A stretch of DNA of 45,908 nt from Neorhizobium huautlense (lineage in GTDB: Bacteria; Pseudomonadota; Alphaproteobacteria; Rhizobiales; Rhizobiaceae). Made by a program: the position numbers and the translations under genes. Of the stretch, positions 1 to 10,275 are shown piece by piece. Numbering within the stretch: the first letter of the stretch is position 1; each line of letters starts with the position of its first letter. The notes beneath the pieces are model-generated. The model did not search any database. It had not been told where the DNA came from and was given only the letters and a program-made list of their open reading frames with translations. The DNA lies in the NCBI RefSeq assembly GCF_002968575.1, contig NZ_PVBM01000032.1, positions 1 through 45,908 on the forward strand, given 5' to 3'.

Positions 1-126
1 AAACCCAGGCGCCAGGCCGGGAGAACTACGGGCCTGACGACCTCAACTGCTCCAACCGCCCGGTGCGGACCCGCATGCCGGGTGGTGTGGGAGGGGCGGA
101 GCCAATAGGCTCCCCCCTATCCCGAT
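1..126 (+). ncRNA. Group II intron, 3' end (domains V and VI), truncated by the window edge
   Basis: The sequence folds into the catalytic 3' part of a group II intron. Domain V: positions 55-63 pair with 78-86 (nine pairs with a G-U at 58/83), there is a two-base bulge at 76-77, and 64-67 pair with 72-75 around a four-base loop. The triad position reads CGC (57-59), as in class C introns. Domain VI: 89-103 pairs with 108-123, leaving A119 bulged as the branch point. The intron then ends about seven bases later in GAT near 126, in line with the usual AY 3' end. Any intron-encoded reverse transcriptase would lie upstream, outside the window. The 3' splice junction is only about nine bases from the stop codon of the minus-strand amidohydrolase, so the element sits between genes. 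Structure is seen; class assignment is inferred. Confidence 0.78.
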
Positions 127-134
127 TTTGAGGG

Positions 135-1298
135 CTATTTCGCCGGCAGATACGCTTCCGCGAGTTCTACCCAGAAGCTTGTCCCGATCGGCAGCGCGTC
201 ATCATTGAAGTCGAACTGGGGATGATGCAACGGCGGGTCGTTGTCGGTCCGTTTGGTACCCAGCAGGAAATAGCTGCCCGGGCGCTCCTTCAGCATGAAC
301 CCGAAATCCTCGCTGCCCATCGATGTCCTTTGCAGATCTTCGACATTCTGTTCTCCGAGGATCTGTTTTGCCAGTTCGCGGACAAAGTCGGTTTCGGCCT
401 TGTGGTTGATCGTCGCGTCGTAACCACGCTCGTAATCGATGGTGACGGTCATGCCGAAGCTTGCAGCCTGGCCTTCGGCTATCATGCGGACACGTTCCTC
501 CAGTCTCTCGCGCACCGCAGGGTCATAGGACCGGATCGTAAGCCGCATCTCGGCGCGTTCCGGAATCACGTTGCTCGCCATACCACCACGAAAAGATCCG
601 ACGGTGATTACCACCGGGTCGAGCGGATGGATATTCCGGGAGGCGATTGTCTGGAGAGCCATGATGATGCTTGCACCGCAGACGATCGGATCGGATGTCG
701 ATTGAGGTTCCGCGCCGTGGCCGCCCCGCCCGTTGATGACGATAAGGCATTCGTCGGCAGCGGCCAGTATCGGTCCTTCCTTCACAACGATCTTTCCGAA
801 CGGCAAAGTAGGGTCGTTGTGAAGGCCGAACACTGCATCGCAGGGGAAGCGATCGAACAAGCCGTCCTCGATCATCAATTTTGCGCCGGCCAAATTTTCC
901 TCTGCCGGTTGAAAAATCAAATGGATCGTACCGTCGAAATTCCTTCGTTCAGCGAGAATCCTGGCCGCGCCGAGCAGCATGGCCGTGTGGCCGTCATGCC
1001 CGCAGGCGTGCATCAGGCCCTTGTTCCTGCTGGCGTATTCGGCGCCTGTCTCTTCTTCGATCGGCAAGGCGTCGATATCCGCGCGGATACCGACCGACCG
1101 ATTGCCTGTGCCGTTTTTCAAGGTCGCTACAAGCCCGGTCTTGGCGAGGCCGCGCGTGACTTCGTAGCCGAACTCCGTGAGCTGCCGGGCCACGAAATCG
1201 GACGTGTTGAACTCCGAAAGTCCCAGTTCCGGATGCTGATGAAGATAGCGGCGGGTTGCCACCACCTCGGCCATATAGTTTGAAAATTGTACCGTCAT
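135..1298 (-). CDS. M20 family metallo-amidohydrolase (hippurate hydrolase / amidase type)
   Basis: A 387-residue protein of the M20D peptidase/amidohydrolase family, which hydrolyses N-acyl amino acids or similar amides in the cytoplasm with a di-metal centre. Seen: the early HQHPELGLSEF segment, the metal-binding HACGHDGHT motif, the PAEEN motif with the catalytic and ligand glutamates, and a C-terminal SMGSEDFGF motif. The ATG at 1298 is chosen over the longer frame beginning at 1400 because it puts the conserved start (MTVQFSNYM...) right at the N-terminus, and the extra 34 residues are unlike the family; a GAAGG lies about 12 bases upstream. It stands alone, divergent from ndvB. The true substrate cannot be told from sequence. 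Confidence 0.88.
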   Translation of the reverse strand: MTVQFSNYMAEVVATRRYLHQHPELGLSEFNTSDFVARQLTEFGYEVTRGLAKTGLVATLKNGTGNRSVGIRADIDALPIEEETGAEYASRNKGLMHACGHDGHTAMLLGAARILAERRNFDGTIHLIFQPAEENLAGAKLMIEDGLFDRFPCDAVFGLHNDPTLPFGKIVVKEGPILAAADECLIVINGRGGHGAEPQSTSDPIVCGASIIMALQTIASRNIHPLDPVVITVGSFRGGMASNVIPERAEMRLTIRSYDPAVRERLEERVRMIAEGQAASFGMTVTIDYERGYDATINHKAETDFVRELAKQILGEQNVEDLQRTSMGSEDFGFMLKERPGSYFLLGTKRTDNDPPLHHPQFDFNDDALPIGTSFWVELAEAYLPAK

Positions 1299-1703
1299 CG
1301 CAAAAACTGCCTTCGCTAGTTTGTCTGCGGGAGTTGAAAACCTTCCGCTCCACCATGGATAGCAGCGCCGCCGTACGGAGGTAACCCAGTTCCTGATCAA
1401 ATTTCGTGTGGGCGGCCCGTGGTCGTCGCCGAAGGTGAATCTCCCGTCTTATCAAGGCCCTGCTGTTGTTCAGCTTTCATTCAGGCTTGCGCCATTAGAG
1501 GCGTTGATGTGTTAATCCGCCAGAAGCGGGCAATAGATTTTGGTCAGTTATTTGCAATATCGTTACTGCCCTCTATTTCCCCTCTTCGCGAATTTGCGTC
1601 GGGCCAGTCACCATAATCAAAATGATGACTGGCGCTTCCAATGCAGGCCGAGTAAGGCGAGGCCGACGAACCCTTAAAGTTTTCTCACCCAGAAGCCGTG
1701 TCC
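1299..1703. other. Intergenic region between the amidohydrolase and ndvB
   Basis: About 400 bases without a credible gene; short frames here have no ribosome site or recognisable product. The region must carry the divergent promoters of the amidohydrolase and ndvB, but no convincing -35/-10 pair was found. The clearest structure is the inverted repeat at 1603-1633 described separately. Confidence 0.5.
1603..1633. promoter_or_regulatory. Inverted repeat in the ndvB upstream region
   Basis: GCCAGTCA (1603-1610) is matched perfectly by TGACTGGC (1626-1633). Inside it CAT (1612-1614) faces ATG (1622-1624), leaving one mismatched pair and a seven-base AT-rich loop. It lies about 70 bases before the ndvB start. 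It has no T-tract, so an operator or 5'-leader hairpin is more likely than a terminator. Its function is unknown. Confidence 0.5.
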
Positions 1704-4700
1704 ATGTCCTTTCAGAATCCGCAGCCAGCTTCCTCGCGCGATACCGAAGCCAAGCAGATCGATCATAACGATTCGATCCGTTCGACTTATTTCAACATAG
1801 ATGCGTTGAGGGAGTGCGGCGAAAAGCTCGGCAAGGAGGGCACTTCCAGCCTACCCGGTTTCCTGGAGTTCGACTTCTTCAAGCGCCATCAGGAGAACGA
1901 GAAGGAAATCTTCCGGGTCTACCGCGCAACCGCTGCGGATGTGGATGCCGGGGCGTCGATCACGCCCGCCGCCGAGTGGCTTCTCGACAATTATTACATT
2001 GTCGAGGAAGCGATCCAGGAAGTCCGCCGCGACTTCCCCAAAAAGTTCTATCGGCAGCTTCCGACCATGACGGTCGCGGGGCAGGAAATTCCCCGCGTGC
2101 TCGCGGTGGCATGGCTCTATGTCGCCCACACCCACAGCAGCGTTTCACAGGACGCTCTGGCTGCCATGGTCGACGGATTCCAGGTCGAAGAGCCGCTCGA
2201 GATCGGTGAACTCTGGGCTCTGCCGTCTTTTATCCGCTTCGTTCTGATCGAAAACCTTCGTCGTATCGCCACCCGCGTCGACCGTTCCCGCAACATGCGC
2301 CGTCGTGCGAACGATGTAGCCGACGAAGTCATTAGGCTGAACGACGAAGCCGCCAGTGCGGATGTGCTCAAGAGCATTGAGGCGCTCACCAGCGACAACA
2401 CGTTCATCACCCAGTTTCTTTATCGTCTGCGCAATGCCTCCCAGACCTCAGGTTTTGCGGTAACCTGGCTGGAGCAGCGGCTCGAGCAGGCCGGCACCGA
2501 TGTCGAAGAGGTGATGCTCGCCGAACAGAACCGGCTTTCGTCCGGCAATGTGACGATGGGCAATATCATCAAGAGCCTGCGTCACATCGATGACACGGAG
2601 TGGAGCGTCTGGTTCGAAGAAGTTTCGCAGATCGACAAGATCTTCCGAGACCGCACGGATTACGAAGCCCTCGATTTCGGTTCGCGAAACGCCTACCGCA
2701 ACCGTATCGAACAGATCGCCCGCCGCTCCCGCAGGAGCGAAAGCGAGGTCGCCAATGCGGCCATCAGCCTTGCAGAGCAAGCAGCCGGGGAAAGCGACGA
2801 TCCACGCGAAAGCAATATCGGCGCCTTCATCGTCGGACGCCGGCGCAGGGAACTGGAAGCTGCAGTCGGTTACAAGCCGCTTATCGTGCAGCAGACGGTC
2901 CGTCTTGTTCGACGGCTCAACTGGTTCGCAATTGCGGGTCCGGTCATATTCCTGACCGTGCTGGCGATGGCAATTGCCGGCTGGTTCCTCGTCCAGGCGA
3001 ATATGCCGCTGCCGGTCGTGTTCTTCTTTCTGCTGATGTTCGCCCTCCCTGCTTCGGAAGGTGCAACCGGCCTGTTCAATACACTGGTGACCTATGTGGT
3101 CCGTCCGGCACGCCTCGTCGGGTATGAATTCAAAGAAGGCATCCCGGACGACGCCAGAACGCTCGTCGCGGTGCCGTGCCTGATTACCGACCGCGACACG
3201 GTCGATGAACTCATACGGAACCTCGAAGTCCACTATCTCGCCAATCCCCGTGGCGAAATCTATTTCGCGTTGCTGAGCGACTGGCGTGACAGCAAGCTCG
3301 AAGAGACGGACGCGGATCTGGAAATCCTCGATTATGCCAAGCGCGAGATTGCGGCACTCAGCGCCAAGTATGCTCATGACGGCAAGACGCGCTTCTATCT
3401 CCTGCATCGGCGTCGCCTCTTCAATCCGAACGAAGGCGCGTGGATGGGCTGGGAGCGCAAGCGCGGAAAGCTGCATGAACTGAACCTGCTGCTTCGGGGT
3501 GATCAGGATACGACCTATCTGCCGGGCGCCAACATGGTCCCCTCGGACGTCCAGTACGTCATGACACTCGACGCCGATACGCGTCTGATGCGGGATGCGG
3601 TGACGAAACTTGTCGGCAAAATGCATCATCCCATCAACCGTCCGGTGCTCGATCCGAAGAGCAACCGTGTGATTCATGGCTATGGGCTGATGCAACCGCG
3701 CGTCACGCCATCGCTGACGACCGGTAAGGAGGCATCCGTCTTCCAGCGCGTCTTCTCTGTCGGCCGAGGGCTGGATCCCTATGTCTTCACGGTGTCCGAC
3801 GTTTATCAGGATTTGACCGGCGAGGGCACGTTTACCGGTAAAGGCCTCTATCATGTCGATGCTTTCGAAGCATCGCTCAAAGGCCGGATCGACGAAAATT
3901 CCGTCCTTTCGCACGATCTCCTGGAAGGCTCTTTTGCCCGCTGCGCCCTCATCACCGACATCGAACTGGTCGAGGATTTCCCGGTTCGGTACGAGGTCGA
4001 GGTTTCCCGTCAGCATCGCTGGGCCCGGGGCGACTGGCAGTTGCTTCCCTATATTCTCGATCCGACGCGCGGCGTGACTGCACTCGGCCGCTGGAAAATG
4101 ATCGACAATCTGCGCCGCTCGCTCACCCCGATCGCCTGGTTTTTCGCATCCGTTCTCGGCTGGTACTTCATGGATCCGCTCGGCGCGCTGATCTGGCAGA
4201 TCCTGCTGATTTTCCTCCTCTTCGTGGCGCCGACACTCTCTCTGGTGACAGGTCTGCTTCCGCGCTCGACCGATATCGTGCCTGGTGCGCATTTCTATTC
4301 GCTCTGGTCGGATATGCGTTCGGCAAACGCGCAGGTCGCACTTCGCGTCGTCTTCATTGCCGATACCGCCTGCATCATGACGGACGCGATCGCGCGCTCG
4401 CTCTACCGGTTGTTCTTCAGCCGCAAGCTGATGCTGGAATGGCGTACGGCCGCATCGATCCAGTCGAGTGCCCAAGGCAGCCCGCAGGACTATTATCGCG
4501 CGATGTGGCATGCGCCCACGATTGCCGTTCTGAGCATCATCCTTTCGGCTCTGCCCGGCGACAACGCGTTTCTGGTGGGCATTCCTTTCGCCGTGCTCTG
4601 GATCTTTTCTCCGCTCGTTGCGTGGTATGTAAGCCAGTCGGCGGAAACGGAAGATCGCCTTTTCGTTCCGGATACGGTCTCCGTTGAACTACGCAAGATC

Positions 4701-7700
4701 GCTCGCCGCACCTGGCGGTATTTCGAGACCTTTGTAACGCTCGAGCAGAACTACCTGCCGCCGGACAATTTCCAGGAACGCCCGGATCCAATCATCGCTA
4801 AGCGCACCTCGCCCACCAATATCGGGGTCTACTTGCTGTCGACGATCTCGGCGCGCCATTTCGGCTGGATCAGCTTCACGGATACGATCGAGCGTCTCGA
4901 GCAGACGATCTCGACGATCGAAAAAATGGAGAAATTCCGTGGGCATCTGTACAACTGGTATCATAGCGATACGCTGAAGCCGCTTGGCCAACCCTACATC
5001 TCGGCAGTCGACAGCGGCAATCTTGCCGGTCATCTAATTGCGATTTCATCCGCCTGCCGCATGTGGGCCGAAGCGCCGTCAGCCCACCTGCAGGGCAATC
5101 TCGATGGTATCGGCGATGTCGCCGGCATCCTCGCCGAAACGTTGACCGCTCTGCCCGATGACCGCAAGACAGTGCGCCCGTTGCGCCGCCGGCTTGAGGA
5201 GCGCATCGCCGGCTTCGGAAACGCGCTTGCCGCCGTCAAGCGGGAGCACGAGTTTGCATCGATCCGCATCATCAACCTGACGGTTCTGGCGCGTGAGATC
5301 CAGAAACTGGCGACCAATCTCGATCATGAGGTTCGTTCGGTTCAGAGTGACGAGGTAACCCGCTGGTCGGCATCCCTAGTCAACGTCTGCGAAGCGCATA
5401 TCGCCGACAACGTCTTTGATAATTCCAATATGGAGTCGCTGCGCGGGCGGCTGGCTGCGTTGAGGGACCGTGCCCGGACGATCGCGTTCTCGATGGACTT
5501 CAGCTTCCTATTCCGCAAGGAACGCCGGCTGCTTTCGATCGGTTATCGTGTCGACAGCAACGAATTGGACGAAGCCTGTTATGACTTGCTGGCGTCCGAA
5601 TGCCGCCTGACCAGCCTGTTTGCGATCGCCAAGGGCGACCTGCCGACGGAGCACTGGTATCGCCTGGGTCGTCAGGTCGTGCCGATCGGTGCGCAGGGCG
5701 CCCTGGTATCCTGGTCGGGTTCGATGTTCGAATATCTGATGCCGCCGCTCGTCATGCAGGAGCGACAAGGGGGCATCCTGAACCAGACCAACAATCTCGT
5801 GGTCAAGGAGCAGATGAACCACGGCAAGCGGCTCGGCACGCCATGGGGCATTTCGGAAGCCGCCTTTAATGCCCGCGACCATTTGTTCAACTATCAGTAC
5901 ACGAATTTCGGTGTGCCAACGCTCGGCCTGAAGCGTGGCCTCGGCCAGAACGCCGTCATAGCCCCCTATGCCTCGATCCTCGCCAGTCAGTATGATCCGA
6001 TCTCGGCTGCCGAGAACCTGGCGGAGCTGCGCTCCCTCGGCGCGCTCGGCATGTTCGGCTTCCACGACGCCGTCGACTTCACCCCGACCCGTGTTCCGGA
6101 GGGGCAGCGTTGCGCGGTGGTTTACAACTACTACGCACACCATCACGGCATGTCGATCGCAGCGATCGCCAACGTGGTGATGAATGGCCTGCTGCGCGAA
6201 TTCTTCCACTCCGATCCGGTAATCGAGGCAGCCGAACTCCTTCTGCAGGAAAAGGCTCCGCGCGACATCCCGGTCATGAGTGCAAAGCACGAGGAGACGC
6301 CTGGCAAGGGTCAGGGCGAACTGCTGCGTCCGGAAATCCGCACGATCACCAATCCGGCGACCAAGGACCGCGAACTCGTTCTTCTGTCGAATGGCCATTA
6401 TTCGGTGATGCTCACTGCGACCGGATCCGGCTATTCCCGCTGGAACGGCATGTCGGTCGCCCGGTGGAAGCCGGATCCCACGGAGGATCGATGGGGCCAG
6501 TTCCTGTTCCTTCGCGACACGGCGACCGGCGAATGGTGGTCGGCGACCTCCGAGCCTCGTCGTGTGGAAGGCGAGACGACCAAAGCTATCTTCAGCGACG
6601 AGCGCGCCGAGTTCCACAAAACCGTTGGCGACTTCACCAGCACGGTGGAGTGCATCGTCGCGACCGAGCACGATGCGGAGGGTCGTCGCCTGACCCTGCT
6701 GAATATGGGTACGGAGGATCGCTTCATCGAAGTCACCTCCTATATGGAGCCCGTGCTGGCTCCGGAAGATGACGACAATGCCCACCCCGTCTTTTCGCGG
6801 ATGTTTGTCCGTACCGAGATCGGCAAACGCGGCGATGTGATCCGGGCGTGGCGCAACAAGCGAAACCCCGGCGATCCCGACATGGTGATTGCGCATCTTG
6901 CTGCCGACAACGCAGGGTCTGCACGGCCCACGGAGTTCGAGACCGACAGACGGAAGTTCCTCGGCCGTGGTCGCACGCTTGCGGAAGCGGCCGCCTTCGA
7001 CCCCGGCGCGACGCTTTCCGGAACGGACGGCTTTACGCTCGACCCGATCCTGTCGCTGCGCCGCGTCGTGAGGGTACCGGCGGGCAAGAAGGTGAGCGTC
7101 ATCTTCTGGACGATTGCCGCTCCCAAACGCGAGGAACTCGACCAGGCGATCGAGCGGTACCGTCATCCGGACGCTTTCCAGGCGGAACTGACGCAGGCTT
7201 GGACCCGTACGCAGGTGCAGATGCGTCATCTCGGCGTGTCGTCCCAGGATGCCGCGGCATTCCAGCATCTGGCGCGTTACCTGATCTATCCGGATATGCA
7301 GCTCCGGGCGGACCAGGCGACGATTCAGGCTTCAATGCAGCCGCAATCGTCTCTGTGGCCTTCGGCGATTTCGGGCGATTTCCCGATCTTTACGCTGCGT
7401 ATCAACGACGATGCTGATATGGCGGTCGCGAAGGAGGCGATGAGCGCTCAGGAATATCTGCGTTCGCGTGGGGTCATCTCGGATCTGGTGATCTTCAACG
7501 AGCGCGCAGCCTCCTATGCGCAGGAAATGCAGCACGCGATCGAGTATCTGTCGGAGAATGCCCGTCGTCTCGGTCAGCAGGAAGGGCAGCGTCAGCATGT
7601 CTTCTCCCTTCGCCGCGACATCCTGGACGAGACGGCGTCGGAAGGTCTTGTAGCCGCATCGCGCGTCGTTCTGCATGCGCGCAACGGCAAGATCAGTGAC

Positions 7701-10199
7701 CAGCTCAACCGGACAGCATCCATTTTCGCACCCGCCAAGGATCAGGTAATCGAGATAGACCGGCGTCCGCTGCTGAACGGCGAAGTCTTCCAGCCGCCCG
7801 CTGAGGCGGAAGCACCTGCCGACCTTGAGTTCTGGAACGGATATGGCGGCTTCTCAAAGGACGGCGGCGAATATGTCGTGCGCCTCAGGGGCGGGCAGGC
7901 AACCCCGCAGCCGTGGATCAACGTGATCTCGAACGAGAAGTTCGGTTTCCATGTGTCGGCGGAAGGGGCGGGCTTCACCTGGGCTCGGAACTCTCGCGAC
8001 TACCAGCTTACGCCGTGGAGCAACGATCCGGTCATCAATCGGCCAGGCGAGGCCTTCTACGTCTGCGACCAGGACAGCGGCACCGTATCGACCCCCTTCG
8101 CGGCTCTGTCGCGCAAGCCGGAAATAAAATTCGAAGCCCGGCACGGGCTCGGCTATTCGGTGTTCGCATCAGAAGATAACGGTTTGAAACTCGAGCTGAC
8201 GCAGACGGTTGACCGCACGCGCCCGGCAAAACTCACGTCGTTCTTCCTCCGCAATATCGGTTCCGAAGTTCGCAGGCTGCGCGTGTACGGATATGCGGAA
8301 TGGCTGCTGGGTAGCAATCCTGCCCGGACCATCCCGTTCATTCTGTCTACCCGCGACGAGGAAGCGGGCACGCTCTTCGCCACGAATCCTTACAGCATCG
8401 ATCATCGCCGCTTTGCTTTCATGGCTATGCGGGAGATGCCATCCGGCTTTACGACAAGCCGGCGCGAATTCATCGGCCGCTTCGGTTCGGTACAGCTGCC
8501 TGCGGCAGTCGTGTCCGCTTCCGCTCTTAGCGGTTCTCTCGATCTTGATGGCGATCCGTGCGCGGCACTCGCCTATGACATCGAGTTGGCGCCCGGCGAA
8601 GAGAAGAGGATAACCTTCTTCCTGGGCGATGCCGAGACCCAGGAAGACGCTGGGGCGCTTGTCGCCGAGCTGCGGGCAGAGGATTTCGAAACGGTTCTCG
8701 ACGCAAATCGCGAGTTTTGGAGAGGATTTACCGGTCGCCTGAAGATTTCCACGCCGGACAAGTCTCTCGATAACCTGGTCAACCACTGGCTTCCATATCA
8801 GGCGCTCGGTTGCCGCATCATGGCGCGCACCGCCTTCTATCAGTCGTCCGGAGCTTATGGCTTCCGCGACCAACTGCAGGACACTTTGGCCTTCCTGGTT
8901 CAGGAGCCGTCGCTGGCGCGGCATCAAATCCTTCACGCCGCGTCGCGCCAATTCCACGAAGGCGACGTGCAACATTGGTGGTTGCCGAATTCCGGCGCCG
9001 GTGTCCGCACGATGATTTCGGACGACGTGGTCTGGCTCGCCTATGCGGCGCATCAATACGTCTCGGCGACAGGCGACAAATCGCTGCTGGATGAGCCGGT
9101 TGCTTTTCTCGAGGGTCCTGTTCTCGAAAAACACAAGCACGACTCGTTCTTCAAACCGGAGATATCCTCAGAAACGGCTACCGTTTACGAGCATGCCGCC
9201 AAGGCACTCGATATTGCCGTTGCCCGCACCGGGGAAAAAGGCCTGCCTTTGATCCTCGGCGGCGACTGGAACGACGGCATGAACCGTGTCGGTATAGGCG
9301 GCCGCGGTATGAGCGTCTGGCTAGGCTGGTTCCTTGCAAGTGCCTTGCGGAGCTTCCTGCCATACGCTTCCGAGCGAAACGACCAACCGCGTGTCGAAAG
9401 CTGGACGGCGCATCTGGAGACTCTGAAGCAGGCGCTGGAGAAAGCGGGCTGGGACGGGAGCTATTACCGCCGCGGTTACTTCGACGACGGTTCTCCGCTT
9501 GGCTCGATTTCGAGCGACGAATGCCGGATCGATTCGCTTGCACAGTCCTGGAGCGTGCTTTCGGGCGAAGGCGATCCCGAGCGGGGGAGCCAAGCGATGA
9601 ACGCCGTTCTGGAAAAGCTCGTTGACGAGCAGGCAGGGATTATCCGTCTCTTCACCCCGCCTTTCCAGGAAACGCGCAAAGATCCCGGCTATATCCGCGC
9701 CTATCCGCCCGGCGTCCGCGAAAACGGCGGTCAGTATACGCATGCGGCGATCTGGGTGGTGCTGGCTCTTGCTGCTTTGAAGCGGGGAGACGACGCCTGG
9801 AAATGCTTCCAGATCCTCAATCCGATCAATCACGCGCTCAGCCGTGAGGCGGCTGATACCTATCGCGTGGAGCCCTATGTGGTTGCCGCCGACGTCTATG
9901 GGCACGGCTCCTATACCGGCCGAGGCGGCTGGAGCTGGTATACGGGTTCCGCCGGCTGGCTTTATCGTGCGGCAGTCGAAGGCATTCTCGGCATCCGGCG
10001 CCAAGGCGACCGGTTGTTCGTGAATCCCGTGCTACCGGCAGGCTGGAACGGCTTCACTGCTGAAATCACCATTGATGAAGTCGCGCACAAGATCGCGGTG
10101 GAAAGTGGCAAAGTCACCATCAATGGGCAGTCCGTCAGCGAGGGAGAAGGGTTCCTCCTCAAGACGTCGTCGACACGAGTAACTGAGTTCACCAACTGA
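1704..10199 (+). CDS. ndvB: Cyclic beta-1,2-glucan synthase
   Basis: A giant inner-membrane enzyme of 2831 residues (family about 2820-2830) that starts on itself, elongates, cyclises and phosphorolytically trims beta-1,2-glucan from UDP-glucose; the product accumulates in the periplasm and is needed for osmoadaptation and plant interaction. Seen: paired membrane segments near residues 405-470, 805-860 and 940-980; a GT84/GT2-like core between them with DADT near residue 623 and the QHRWARGDW (QxxRW) motif near 772; a glycoamylase-like section around 1350-1480; a C-terminal GH94 phosphorylase-like domain with GGDWNDGMNRVG near 2520, which sets ring size in the family. A GTG lies two codons earlier (1698), but AGAAG at 1691-1695 is better spaced for ATG 1704. 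It converges on the exporter gene ndvA (chvB/chvA in Agrobacterium). Confidence 0.97.
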   Translation: MSFQNPQPASSRDTEAKQIDHNDSIRSTYFNIDALRECGEKLGKEGTSSLPGFLEFDFFKRHQENEKEIFRVYRATAADVDAGASITPAAEWLLDNYYIVEEAIQEVRRDFPKKFYRQLPTMTVAGQEIPRVLAVAWLYVAHTHSSVSQDALAAMVDGFQVEEPLEIGELWALPSFIRFVLIENLRRIATRVDRSRNMRRRANDVADEVIRLNDEAASADVLKSIEALTSDNTFITQFLYRLRNASQTSGFAVTWLEQRLEQAGTDVEEVMLAEQNRLSSGNVTMGNIIKSLRHIDDTEWSVWFEEVSQIDKIFRDRTDYEALDFGSRNAYRNRIEQIARRSRRSESEVANAAISLAEQAAGESDDPRESNIGAFIVGRRRRELEAAVGYKPLIVQQTVRLVRRLNWFAIAGPVIFLTVLAMAIAGWFLVQANMPLPVVFFFLLMFALPASEGATGLFNTLVTYVVRPARLVGYEFKEGIPDDARTLVAVPCLITDRDTVDELIRNLEVHYLANPRGEIYFALLSDWRDSKLEETDADLEILDYAKREIAALSAKYAHDGKTRFYLLHRRRLFNPNEGAWMGWERKRGKLHELNLLLRGDQDTTYLPGANMVPSDVQYVMTLDADTRLMRDAVTKLVGKMHHPINRPVLDPKSNRVIHGYGLMQPRVTPSLTTGKEASVFQRVFSVGRGLDPYVFTVSDVYQDLTGEGTFTGKGLYHVDAFEASLKGRIDENSVLSHDLLEGSFARCALITDIELVEDFPVRYEVEVSRQHRWARGDWQLLPYILDPTRGVTALGRWKMIDNLRRSLTPIAWFFASVLGWYFMDPLGALIWQILLIFLLFVAPTLSLVTGLLPRSTDIVPGAHFYSLWSDMRSANAQVALRVVFIADTACIMTDAIARSLYRLFFSRKLMLEWRTAASIQSSAQGSPQDYYRAMWHAPTIAVLSIILSALPGDNAFLVGIPFAVLWIFSPLVAWYVSQSAETEDRLFVPDTVSVELRKIARRTWRYFETFVTLEQNYLPPDNFQERPDPIIAKRTSPTNIGVYLLSTISARHFGWISFTDTIERLEQTISTIEKMEKFRGHLYNWYHSDTLKPLGQPYISAVDSGNLAGHLIAISSACRMWAEAPSAHLQGNLDGIGDVAGILAETLTALPDDRKTVRPLRRRLEERIAGFGNALAAVKREHEFASIRIINLTVLAREIQKLATNLDHEVRSVQSDEVTRWSASLVNVCEAHIADNVFDNSNMESLRGRLAALRDRARTIAFSMDFSFLFRKERRLLSIGYRVDSNELDEACYDLLASECRLTSLFAIAKGDLPTEHWYRLGRQVVPIGAQGALVSWSGSMFEYLMPPLVMQERQGGILNQTNNLVVKEQMNHGKRLGTPWGISEAAFNARDHLFNYQYTNFGVPTLGLKRGLGQNAVIAPYASILASQYDPISAAENLAELRSLGALGMFGFHDAVDFTPTRVPEGQRCAVVYNYYAHHHGMSIAAIANVVMNGLLREFFHSDPVIEAAELLLQEKAPRDIPVMSAKHEETPGKGQGELLRPEIRTITNPATKDRELVLLSNGHYSVMLTATGSGYSRWNGMSVARWKPDPTEDRWGQFLFLRDTATGEWWSATSEPRRVEGETTKAIFSDERAEFHKTVGDFTSTVECIVATEHDAEGRRLTLLNMGTEDRFIEVTSYMEPVLAPEDDDNAHPVFSRMFVRTEIGKRGDVIRAWRNKRNPGDPDMVIAHLAADNAGSARPTEFETDRRKFLGRGRTLAEAAAFDPGATLSGTDGFTLDPILSLRRVVRVPAGKKVSVIFWTIAAPKREELDQAIERYRHPDAFQAELTQAWTRTQVQMRHLGVSSQDAAAFQHLARYLIYPDMQLRADQATIQASMQPQSSLWPSAISGDFPIFTLRINDDADMAVAKEAMSAQEYLRSRGVISDLVIFNERAASYAQEMQHAIEYLSENARRLGQQEGQRQHVFSLRRDILDETASEGLVAASRVVLHARNGKISDQLNRTASIFAPAKDQVIEIDRRPLLNGEVFQPPAEAEAPADLEFWNGYGGFSKDGGEYVVRLRGGQATPQPWINVISNEKFGFHVSAEGAGFTWARNSRDYQLTPWSNDPVINRPGEAFYVCDQDSGTVSTPFAALSRKPEIKFEARHGLGYSVFASEDNGLKLELTQTVDRTRPAKLTSFFLRNIGSEVRRLRVYGYAEWLLGSNPARTIPFILSTRDEEAGTLFATNPYSIDHRRFAFMAMREMPSGFTTSRREFIGRFGSVQLPAAVVSASALSGSLDLDGDPCAALAYDIELAPGEEKRITFFLGDAETQEDAGALVAELRAEDFETVLDANREFWRGFTGRLKISTPDKSLDNLVNHWLPYQALGCRIMARTAFYQSSGAYGFRDQLQDTLAFLVQEPSLARHQILHAASRQFHEGDVQHWWLPNSGAGVRTMISDDVVWLAYAAHQYVSATGDKSLLDEPVAFLEGPVLEKHKHDSFFKPEISSETATVYEHAAKALDIAVARTGEKGLPLILGGDWNDGMNRVGIGGRGMSVWLGWFLASALRSFLPYASERNDQPRVESWTAHLETLKQALEKAGWDGSYYRRGYFDDGSPLGSISSDECRIDSLAQSWSVLSGEGDPERGSQAMNAVLEKLVDEQAGIIRLFTPPFQETRKDPGYIRAYPPGVRENGGQYTHAAIWVVLALAALKRGDDAWKCFQILNPINHALSREAADTYRVEPYVVAADVYGHGSYTGRGGWSWYTGSAGWLYRAAVEGILGIRRQGDRLFVNPVLPAGWNGFTAEITIDEVAHKIAVESGKVTINGQSVSEGEGFLLKTSSTRVTEFTN

Positions 10200-10217
10200 G
10201 ATCAGGTCACGGTGAGA

Positions 10218-10257
10218 AAAAAAAGCCCGCCGCCATGGAAATGGCGGCGGGCTTTTT
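10218..10257. terminator. Bidirectional rho-independent terminator between ndvB and ndvA
   Basis: A near-perfect 16-17 bp stem (10221-10236 with 10241-10257), GGAA loop, with A-rich and T-rich flanks on opposite sides, so it can end transcription from both strands. It lies in the gap between the convergent ndvB and ndvA stop codons. Confidence 0.93.
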
Positions 10258-10275
10258 CGCGTGGTCCGCTTCGGT

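Noticed and set aside
2448..4511. 687-codon open frame antisense to ndvB
   Set aside because: It is a shadow of the GC-rich ndvB coding strand: no family resemblance, no ribosome site, and composition typical of a reversed frame. The same holds for 5508-7268 and 8169-9140 (minus) inside ndvB.
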